From an uncultured Collinsella sp. (GTDB taxonomy: Bacteria; Actinomycetota; Coriobacteriia; Coriobacteriales; Coriobacteriaceae), in NCBI GenBank assembly GCA_902470925.1, contig CABRIF010000078.1, forward strand, positions 1 through 11,856: a DNA stretch of 11,856 nt, given 5' to 3'. A program made the translations under genes and the position numbers. The notes under the pieces were generated by a model that was not told where the DNA came from, did no database searches, and worked only from the letters and a program-made list of their open reading frames with translations. Positions 6,570 through 11,856 of this stretch are shown in pieces. The first letter of the stretch is position 1, and every line of letters begins with the position of its first letter.

Positions 6570-7508
6570 CTATCCCTTCCTCATCTTGGACAGCAGGCGA
6601 ACCAGGCCCACCAGGGATGCGGACACGATGAACAGCACGACGCCCATCCCGAACAGGGCGGTGCGGTGCAGGCCGGAGGAGTAGCTCATGTCGAGCGCGA
6701 TCTGGCTCGTGAGCGTGGATACCGGGCTGGTGATGGAATCGGGCACCACCGGGGCGTTGCCCACGACCATGAGCACGGCCATGGTCTCGCCGATGGCGCG
6801 CCCCATGCCGAGCACCACCGCGTCGACGATGCCGAACCGCGCCGCCGGCAGGACGACCTTGTAGATGGTCTGCCACTTGGTGGCGCCCATCGCGAAGCTC
6901 GCCTCGCGAATGCCCATGGGGATGGAGTTCAGCGCGTCGATGGTGAGCGTGGTGATGGTGGGCACGATCATGATGGCCAGCACGAACCAGGCCGTGAGGG
7001 CGCCGAAGCCCAAGCCGCCGCTGATCTCGGCCACGAACGGGCGGATGATGACCATGCCGAAGAAGCCGTAGATGATGCTGGGGATGCCGGCAAGCAGGTC
7101 GACCGCGGGGCTGATCAGCGCGCGCACCCGCGCCGAGGCGATCTCGGTGAGGTAGACGGCGGTGCCCACGCCCAGTGGCACGCCGAGCACCAGCGCGCCC
7201 ACGGTGACCAGCGCGGTGCCGGCCGCCAGGGACATGATGCCGTAGTGCCCCTCGGTGGGCGCCCAGGTGAAGCTGAAGAAATTCGCCAAACCGATGTCGG
7301 TGAACACCGGGGCCGCCTGCATCATGGTGAAGGCGAAGATCAAGATGACCGTCACCACCGCCAAAAAGGCGCAGGCGAAAAACAGGTACTGCAGCGCCTT
7401 CTCTTTCAGATGCGTGCTGCGCGACACCAAGGCGAGCTCGCGCTTGCGCGGTGCCGTGCCGCTCGAGGCGCTCGTCTGGTCATGCGGCGTGGATGCCACG
7501 GCCGTCAC
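6570..7508 (-). CDS. pstC: Phosphate ABC transporter permease PstC
   Basis: The partner permease to PstA, forming the phosphate channel through the membrane. The 312 residues start with a polar tail (1-35). Hydrophobic segments follow near 40-65, 93-118, 138-158, 168-187, 227-250 and 285-305. The EAA loop spans about 190-241 (DALNSIPMGIREASFAMGAT, KWQTIYKVVLPAAR, GMGRAIGET). FFSFTWAPTEGHYGIM at 77-92 is a PstC hallmark. The start is GTG at 7508, sharing a 4-base GTGA overlap with the pstS stop and preceded by AAAGGGGA, so translation is coupled to pstS. Confidence 0.97.
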   Translation of the reverse strand: MTAVASTPHDQTSASSGTAPRKRELALVSRSTHLKEKALQYLFFACAFLAVVTVILIFAFTMMQAAPVFTDIGLANFFSFTWAPTEGHYGIMSLAAGTALVTVGALVLGVPLGVGTAVYLTEIASARVRALISPAVDLLAGIPSIIYGFFGMVIIRPFVAEISGGLGFGALTAWFVLAIMIVPTITTLTIDALNSIPMGIREASFAMGATKWQTIYKVVLPAARFGIVDAVVLGMGRAIGETMAVLMVVGNAPVVPDSITSPVSTLTSQIALDMSYSSGLHRTALFGMGVVLFIVSASLVGLVRLLSKMRKG

Positions 7509-8377
7509 TCCCCTTTCGAAGATTCGTCATGCGAGACCGGGATGAAGCCGGCCTCCCGGATCTGCTCGTCCATGGCAGGCGAGAGTACGTAGTCGATGTA
7601 GGCCGCAACCTGGCCGGTGGGCTCGCCCTTGGTGAAGAAGTACAGGTCGCGCGAGATGGGGTAGCCACCGCTCGCGATCGTTTTCTCAGAGGGCTCCACA
7701 TGGTTCACGGAGATGGCGCGCACCTCGGTCTCGGCGTAGGCGGAGTCGACGAAACCCATGGAGATATAGCCGATCGCACCCCGCGAGCGACTCACCACGT
7801 CGCGCACCTGACCGGTGCCTGATAGCACGGCCGCACGCCGGTCGAACGCCTCGCCGTCCATGACGATGGTCTTGAACGCCTCGCGCGTGCCGGATGCCTC
7901 ATCGCGGTTCACCAGCTGGATGGGCATATCCTCGCCGCCCACCTCGCTCCAGTTCGTGATGCGGCCGGCGTAGATATCGCGCAGCTGCTCGATGGAGAGG
8001 TTCTGGACGGGGTTGTCGGGGTTCACGATCACGGCGATGCCGTCGTGCGCAACCGGGATGGTGGTGAGGCCGAGCTGCTCCTCGTCGGCGTTCAGGCTGC
8101 GCGACGAGGTGGCGACCTCGGCGGTGCCGTTGGCGACCGCTTCGATGCCGGCCGATGACCCCAGGCCGCTCACCAGAACGCTTGTGCCTGTTTCCTCGCC
8201 GAACAGCTCGGCGGCCTGCTCGGCGATGGGTAGGCAGGTCGTGGACCCGGCAACGGTGATTTGCTCGGTTGCGGTAGACGCTGAGCAGGCGGTAAGCAGA
8301 AGCGCTGCCGCGCAGGCGAATGCAGCGGCCGCCGTGCCACCTAGACGATGCAGGCGACGGCGCCGTGCCGGCCGCAC
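7505..8377 (-). CDS. pstS: Phosphate-binding lipoprotein PstS
   Basis: The extracytoplasmic, lipid-anchored receptor that captures inorganic phosphate for PstCAB. From a GTG at 8377 the protein has 290 residues. An Arg-rich n-region (2-12) and Ala/Leu-rich core lead to a lipobox LTAC with the lipidated Cys at 31. Phosphate-site segments are AGSTT at 43-47, GLGSSAGI at 71-78, TSSR at 90-93 and RDEASGTR at 158-165, matching the type-2 periplasmic binding-protein family. The frame is open another 26 codons upstream, but those lie wholly inside pgeF and would bury the signal peptide. GGAG at 8386-8389, eight bases before the GTG, supports the shorter form. Either way pstS starts before the pgeF stop; the overlap is 37 bp with this start. 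It is the first gene of pstSCAB-phoU, and I see no separate promoter or Pho box. Confidence 0.94.
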   Translation of the reverse strand: MRPARRRRLHRLGGTAAAAFACAAALLLTACSASTATEQITVAGSTTCLPIAEQAAELFGEETGTSVLVSGLGSSAGIEAVANGTAEVATSSRSLNADEEQLGLTTIPVAHDGIAVIVNPDNPVQNLSIEQLRDIYAGRITNWSEVGGEDMPIQLVNRDEASGTREAFKTIVMDGEAFDRRAAVLSGTGQVRDVVSRSRGAIGYISMGFVDSAYAETEVRAISVNHVEPSEKTIASGGYPISRDLYFFTKGEPTGQVAAYIDYVLSPAMDEQIREAGFIPVSHDESSKGE

Positions 8378-9120
8378 ACTCCGCGCTCCGCGCGATACGA
8401 GAAGAACCGGTCGTTCTTGCGCACCGTGGAAAGCTGCAGGTCGTGAATCTCGCACGAAAGGACTCCCACCTCTTCAAGCGATTGACGAATGCACGCGGAC
8501 AGATCGAGCGTCCGACGCACAGTAGGTTCAATGTTATCAAATTGTTCGGAGAACGTGAGCAAAAGGTCAGGCGATACCTCATATTCATCGCCGAGGATGT
8601 GCGGACCGATCCATGCGCGGATAGACCCCGCATCCTCCCCGGTGGCCTTCATGAGGGCTCGCGCCGCGGACCCGGCGATGCGCGCATAGGTTCCCCGCCA
8701 GCCCGAATGCACGACCGCGAAGCCATTGTCGCAGGTGAGGATAACTGGGACGCAGTCGGCGAAGCACAGAAGGACCGGCACCTGCGCCGCGGTGCACACG
8801 ACGGCGTCCGCACCGGCCGCGAGCTCGGAGCGCACCTCGTCCAACGCACGGGGGTCGCACGAGTCCACCGTCACCACATGCTCACCATGAACCTGGTTGG
8901 GAACGAGCAGGCGATCGCATGCGTCGGCGCACCCCAGCGCCGCCAGCACCCGCCGCCGGTTCTCGGCAACCGCCGCGGGATCGTCGCCCACACGGCTCCC
9001 GAGATTCAACGAGGTGTACGGCGCCTGCGAGACGCCGCCGCCGCGCTCGGTGAAGGCGAAGCGCACCGGCCCGGCAACCTCGCCGTGCAGCACGACCCCG
9101 CAACGCTCGAACCGATCCAT
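8341..9120 (-). CDS. pgeF: PgeF/YfiH/YlmD laccase-domain protein
   Basis: A cytosolic member of the multicopper polyphenol oxidase/LACC1 family. Relatives are zinc enzymes reported to act as purine nucleoside phosphorylase/adenosine deaminase, and E. coli PgeF edits peptidoglycan precursors. The 259 residues show the three metal ligands of the family: His78 in VPNQVHGEHVV, Cys123 in LLCFADCVPVIL and His138 in VVHSGWRGT. Other hallmarks are SLNLGSRVGDDP at 37-48, WIGPHILGDEYEV at 170-182 and FFSYRAERGVCGRH at 239-252. The frame stays open about 94 codons further upstream, but that extension is Arg/Ala-rich with no family similarity, whereas ATG 9120 follows AAAGGGGAGG at good spacing. It lies downstream of ftsZ, as ylmD does in Gram-positives, and overlaps pstS. 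Confidence 0.94.
   Translation of the reverse strand: MDRFERCGVVLHGEVAGPVRFAFTERGGGVSQAPYTSLNLGSRVGDDPAAVAENRRRVLAALGCADACDRLLVPNQVHGEHVVTVDSCDPRALDEVRSELAAGADAVVCTAAQVPVLLCFADCVPVILTCDNGFAVVHSGWRGTYARIAGSAARALMKATGEDAGSIRAWIGPHILGDEYEVSPDLLLTFSEQFDNIEPTVRRTLDLSACIRQSLEEVGVLSCEIHDLQLSTVRKNDRFFSYRAERGVCGRHGAVACIV
8386..8389 (-). promoter_or_regulatory. Ribosome binding site of pstS inside pgeF
   Basis: The minus strand reads GGAG eight bases before the GTG at 8377, within the last codons of pgeF. It supports the start giving a standard lipoprotein signal and implies translational coupling to pgeF. Confidence 0.6.
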
Positions 9121-9207
9121 GCCGGCCTCCCCTTTCTGCTCGATATGCCGCCTCGGCACCATGCTCCCCGAAGGCTGCAAGACCGTCGGGCGACGAGCCG
9201 TCCTTCG

Positions 9208-9254
9208 CGCAGGCGCCACGGCGGCGGCTTGCGCTCGGGGCCGTGGCGCCTGCG
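9208..9254. repeat. Perfect 15-bp inverted repeat
   Basis: CGCAGGCGCCACGGC (9208-9222) and GCCGTGGCGCCTGCG (9240-9254) are exact reverse complements around a 17-base spacer. Neither strand has a T-run after the stem. It lies about 90-130 bp upstream of the pgeF start. Possible roles are an RNA hairpin in the pgeF leader, a Rho-type or imperfect terminator after ftsZ, or a protein-binding site; the sequence does not choose between them. Confidence 0.8.
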
Positions 9255-9273
9255 TCCCATCACCGGCAAGGCA

Positions 9274-9334
9274 TCGCCCGCCCCGTCGGATAGCGCGCGG
9301 GGCGGCGCAGCACCGCGCCTCGCCCGCCCCGTCG
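9274..9334. repeat. 15-bp direct repeat pair
   Basis: TCGCCCGCCCCGTCG occurs at 9274-9288 and again at 9320-9334, 46 bp apart. A GATAGCG follows each copy (9289-9295 and 9344-9350), at slightly different distance. This suggests an old imperfect tandem duplication in the ftsZ-pgeF gap. No function can be assigned. Confidence 0.75.
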
Positions 9335-9471
9335 CACCAGCGCGATAGCGAAAAGGGCCGACTCCGCGCCTGAAGCAAACGTCCCGCAGGTGCCCCGAGC
9401 AACGCATGGGGCGCCTCCGAGCGATTGCGAAGGCAGGGAGCCGGCCCTTCCGTAGGCGCGAAACTGCTGCG

Positions 9472-10614
9472 CTAGAAGTTGCCGCGCTTGAGGAAGTCGG
9501 GCAGCTCGAACTGATCGTTGCCGAAGTTCGGCAGCTCGGTACCGCCCACCGTACGGGTGGATGTCGCCGGCGCGGAAGCGGCCTTGGAGCTCTCCTGCGC
9601 GTGATCGCTCATGCGGCTGCTCTTCTGGCTGGCGAACAGCTCATCTTGACGGTTCACGTTCGAATCGGTGAACCCGGTGGCGATGACGGTGATGCGCACC
9701 TGGTCGCCCAGCGACTCGTCCACCACGGTACCGAAGATGATGTTGGCCTCGGGGTCGACGGCGTTGGCCACCAGGTCGGCGGCGTCGTTGATCTCCTGGA
9801 TGCCCAGGTCCTTGGAACCGGCGATGGACAGCAGCACGCGGGTGGCCCCATCGATGGAGCTCTCGAGCAGGCGGCTGGAGATGGCCTGCTGCGCGGCGTC
9901 GACCGCGCGCGTGTCACCGGAGGCGACGCCGATGCCCATCATGGCGGTACCAGCCTGCTTCATGATGGTCTTGACGTCGGCGAAGTCCAGGTTGATGACG
10001 CCGGGGACGGTGATGAGGTCGGTGATGCCCTGGGTGCCCTGCGACAGCACGCCATCGGCGGTGGTGAAGGCCTCGAGCATCGTGGTCTTCTTCTCGGCGA
10101 TGTCGAGCAGGCGATCGTTCGGGATGACGATCATGGTGTCGACGCTCTCGGACAGCGTCTTGATGCCCTCCTCGGCGGAGGACTTGCGCTTGCGGCCCTC
10201 GAAGGTGAAGGGCTTGGTCACAACGGCGACCGTCAGCGCGCCCACGTCGTTCAGCGCGATGTCGGCCACGATGGGGGCCGCACCGGTGCCGGTGCCGCCG
10301 CCCTCGCCGCAGGTGATGAAGACCATGTCGGCCCCGGCGAGCGCCTCGGAGATGTCGTCACGGCTCTCCTCGGCGGCCTTGCGGCCCACCTCGGGGTTGG
10401 CGCCGGCGCCCAGACCGCGGGTGAGATCGGTACCGATGTGCACCTTGATGTCGGCGTCGGAGATGGCCAGCGCCTGCGCGTCGGTGTTGATGGCCACGAA
10501 CTCGACGCCGCGGATGCCCTCCTCGATCATGCGGTTCACGGCGTTGGTTCCGCCGCCGCCCACGCCGACAACCTTGATGACAGCAAGGTAGTTGTTGATC
10601 TCGTTCTCGTGCAT
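9472..10614 (-). CDS. ftsZ: Cell division GTPase FtsZ
   Basis: FtsZ is the tubulin-like GTPase whose filaments form the cytokinetic ring at mid-cell. The 380 residues show the N-terminal nucleotide-binding domain with VVGVGGGGTNAVNRM (15-29), the G-box GGGTGTG at 105-111 and PNDRLL at 165-170. The T7 synergy loop NLDFADVKTIM at 208-218 carries the catalytic acidic residues D210 and D213. The C-terminal globular domain runs to about 316. A short variable linker (about 317-358) is followed by the conserved tail ELPDFLKRGNF (370-380), the usual docking peptide for SepF and other partners. A related ELPNF occurs ten residues earlier (360-364). The start is ATG at 10614 with AGGA eight bases upstream. 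ftsQ lies 219 bp upstream with no ftsA between, and a promoter-like sequence sits in that gap. Confidence 0.98.
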   Translation of the reverse strand: MHENEINNYLAVIKVVGVGGGGTNAVNRMIEEGIRGVEFVAINTDAQALAISDADIKVHIGTDLTRGLGAGANPEVGRKAAEESRDDISEALAGADMVFITCGEGGGTGTGAAPIVADIALNDVGALTVAVVTKPFTFEGRKRKSSAEEGIKTLSESVDTMIVIPNDRLLDIAEKKTTMLEAFTTADGVLSQGTQGITDLITVPGVINLDFADVKTIMKQAGTAMMGIGVASGDTRAVDAAQQAISSRLLESSIDGATRVLLSIAGSKDLGIQEINDAADLVANAVDPEANIIFGTVVDESLGDQVRITVIATGFTDSNVNRQDELFASQKSSRMSDHAQESSKAASAPATSTRTVGGTELPNFGNDQFELPDFLKRGNF

Positions 10615-10708
10615 GTGCGGTCCTTTCGAACACTGTGTTTAAGCCTTCACAGGCGGCATCGCGACGTTAACCCTCAAGTTGAAATTAAAAGTCGAGGTAA
10701 ACCGCGTT

Positions 10709-10738
10709 ATCTTTGCATATCGCGGGCCCATAAGTCAA
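10709..10738 (-). promoter_or_regulatory. Candidate ftsZ promoter
   Basis: The A/T-rich part of the ftsQ-ftsZ gap contains TTGACT (10733-10738), 18 bp, then AAAGAT (10709-10714) preceded by TG at one base, an extended -10 arrangement. This would give a leader of about 90 bases. The -35 is good but the -10 matches the consensus at only three positions, so the call rests mainly on location and local base composition. Other -10 choices overlapping GATAAC are possible. Confidence 0.4.
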
Positions 10739-10781
10739 ATACCCCGGCCCCGAATGTGAATTTTGAGCCGTTTTCGCAGGT

Positions 10782-10825
10782 AGACGCCCCTACCGTTCAC
10801 CCGTGGGCGAACGGTAGGGGCGTCT
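10782..10825 (-). terminator. Strong hairpin after ftsQ, probable terminator
   Basis: AGACGCCCCTACCGTTC (10782-10798) and its exact reverse complement (10809-10825) form a 17-bp perfect stem with a 10-base loop. It begins eight bases after the ftsQ stop. On the minus strand the stem is followed by TACCTGCGAAAAC rather than a T-run, so it is not a textbook intrinsic terminator. It may act as a weak terminator, a transcript-stabilising 3' stem, or an operator. Its place between the ftsQ stop and the candidate ftsZ promoter favours transcript-end function. Confidence 0.6.
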
Positions 10826-10833
10826 GTTCACAC

Positions 10834-11809
10834 TCACTGCGGCGCGCTGCGGAACGTGTAGGCGCCCGGTTCGCGCACGTTGATATAGGTGACCCCCGTC
10901 TGCTCCTCAAGCAGGCGCGTGACCACTCGCTCCTTCTCGGTGATGTTGTCGGGCTCGCCGAGCGAGACCTCCACGCCCGAGGTCAGGTTCGCCGAGATGG
11001 CCTCGACCGAAGCGATGGAGAGGTCCTTCACCTGCTCCAGGAACGAGGAGGAGAAGCCCCGCGCGTACTCGAGGCCCGCCAGCACCACCTCGGAGCTCAC
11101 CGCCTTGCCGCTCGACGGGTTGGCGTCGGAGGGGACATCGGTGAGCAGCAGCGCGCTGTTGTCGCGCGCGACCTGCAGGGCGGCGTCCACCCCGGACAGC
11201 ACGGTTGCGCCCTCCGGCCAGCTGCCGTCGGATGAGGCCGCAACCTCGTTGCCCTCGGCATCCACCGCCACCGACAGCGACAGCGGGGCGATCCAGATGC
11301 CATCGTCGCTGATCGCCCAGGCGATGTCGTCGGAGGTGATGTAGGCCACCGCGCGCACGGTGCGCTCGTGCGGCGTGATGATAAGGGTGTGCGGGAACTT
11401 CCGCTCGATCTGCACGCCGTCAATCCAGGGATTGGCGGTGAGCGACGCGGTGATGGATGCCTCGTCCACGTTGAGCAGGGTGGTGCCGTCGGGCACCTGC
11501 ACGAGCTGCTCGACGGTCTGCTGGTCCACATGCGCGCTGCCCTTCACCTGGATGTCGGTGGCAGCCAGAAGCGGCGAGTTGGCGACAACGAGGGCCACCA
11601 GCGCCAGCAGCACCAGCACGCCTGCGGCGATGAGGACCGGGCCGCGCTTGAGGTGCGGCAGCGGCAGGCGGCCGAGCACCGCCGCGGCGCCGGAAAACGC
11701 CCGCGCGAGCGGCGCGGGAGCACCCGCGGCCTTCTGCGGCTTCGGGCGGGCCGGGCCGGTCGCGCCGCCCTGCGGGCGCTTGGGTGCGCCCAGCTTCGGC
11801 ATGCGCAGG
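10834..11809 (-). CDS. ftsQ: FtsQ/DivIB-type division protein, 5' end cut off
   Basis: A bitopic divisome membrane protein that connects early and late division proteins, with most of its mass outside the membrane. The contig holds 324 native residues. A Pro/Ala/Lys-rich cytoplasmic tail is at 1-54 and one transmembrane helix at about 57-77 (VLIAAGVLVLLALVALVVA). The POTRA domain follows at about 84-153, with IQVKGSAHVDQQTVEQL, GTTLLNVDEASI, NPWIDGVQIERKFPHTL and ITPHERTVRAVA. The beta domain ends in VTYINVREPGAYTFRSAPQ. The true start is unknown: native sequence stops at 11809 and everything upstream is adapter, though an in-frame ATG at 11802 could be the start if the tail is short. It precedes ftsZ by 219 bp. 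Family call is secure by domain order and context. Confidence 0.92.
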
Positions 11810-11856
11810 CTGTCTCTTATACACATCTCCGAGCCCACGAGACGTAGAGGAATCTC
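11810..11856 (+). other. Nextera P7-side sequencing adapter (artefact)
   Basis: Bases 11810-11828 are the mosaic end (CTGTCTCTTATACACATCT) and 11829-11843 the read-2 tail (CCGAGCCCACGAGAC). Bases 11844-11851 (GTAGAGGA) look like an i7 index, which I recall as N712, and 11852-11856 (ATCTC) begin the P7 sequence. None is genomic. Translation through it adds false residues such as MGSEMCIRDS to the N-terminus of ftsQ. Confidence 0.98.

Larger units (their letters stand above)
9121..9471 (-). other. ftsZ-pgeF intergenic region
   Basis: These 351 bp are unusually long for this compact strand and very GC-rich. I find no credible gene, only frames open because of base composition. The stretch holds a perfect 15-bp inverted repeat, a second 8-bp stem (CCGCCCCG 9278-9285 with CGGGGCGG 9298-9305), a 15-bp direct repeat, and an imperfect GGTGCCCC/GGGGCGCC stem at about 9389-9415. 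I could not find a T-tailed terminator for ftsZ or a clear promoter for pgeF, though either could be here. Confidence 0.5.

Noticed and set aside
5769..7592. 607-codon plus-strand frame opposite pstA and pstC
   Set aside because: The product is His/Asp/Gly/Arg-rich low complexity with no family features. It is a by-product of G/C-ending codons in the genes on the other strand.
9121..9402. 94-residue N-terminal extension of PgeF
   Set aside because: It is Arg/Ala-rich, contains the inverted and direct repeats, and the ATG at 9120 has a strong ribosome binding site and the expected family N-terminus.
9406..11235. 609-codon plus-strand frame opposite ftsZ and ftsQ
   Set aside because: It is antisense to two clearly conserved genes and also crosses the intergenic hairpin and promoter tract; composition is that of an antisense shadow.
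1..11856. 19-bp Tn5 mosaic ends in inverted orientation at both ends, resembling a transposon
   Set aside because: They are flanked by Nextera read tails and index bases and lie exactly at the contig ends, so they are library adapters, not a mobile element.

Overview
The window is one assembled contig of GC-rich bacterial DNA (roughly mid-60s %GC by eye, not counted). Untrimmed Illumina Nextera adapter and index sequence flanks it at both ends (1-46 and 11810-11856). The native sequence, 47-11809, is densely packed, and every real gene lies on the minus strand, so transcription runs from high to low coordinates. The gene set and base composition point to a high-GC Gram-positive bacterium. The division genes are in ftsQ-ftsZ-ylmD-ylmE-sepF-ylmG-divIVA order, no ftsA lies between ftsQ and ftsZ, and the RNase P RNA is type A. 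I would guess a member of the Coriobacteriia (Actinomycetota), but that is inference and I cannot prove the taxon from this window.

Layout in the direction of transcription. First comes the 3' part of ftsQ (10834-11809, cut by the contig end), followed by a strong 17-bp hairpin and a likely ftsZ promoter. Next are ftsZ (9472-10614) and a 351-bp non-coding gap with a perfect 15-bp inverted repeat. Then pgeF/ylmD (8341-9120) overlaps pstS, which opens a tightly coupled phosphate-transport operon: pstS, pstC, pstA, pstB and phoU (3877-8377). The second half of the division cluster follows: yggS/ylmE, sepF, yggT/ylmG and divIVA (1230-3747). It is closed by a clear intrinsic terminator at 1088-1122. 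rnpB (652-1022) follows with its own extended -10 promoter, and last is the start of a YigZ/IMPACT family gene (47-593), cut by the other contig end.

Two functional modules are interleaved. The division module has FtsZ as the cytokinetic ring protein, SepF as its membrane anchor, FtsQ as a divisome membrane protein, DivIVA as a polar/septal scaffold, YggT as a small membrane protein, and YggS and PgeF as metabolic housekeeping partners often found beside ftsZ. The phosphate module is a complete high-affinity ABC importer (PstSCAB) plus its signalling partner PhoU. The most notable feature is that the complete pst-phoU operon sits between ylmD and ylmE of the division cluster, with its first gene overlapping pgeF, so phosphate uptake and division genes may share transcripts. 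I found no CRISPR array, tRNA, prophage or insertion sequence, and no convincing novel system; most of the window is conserved core genome.
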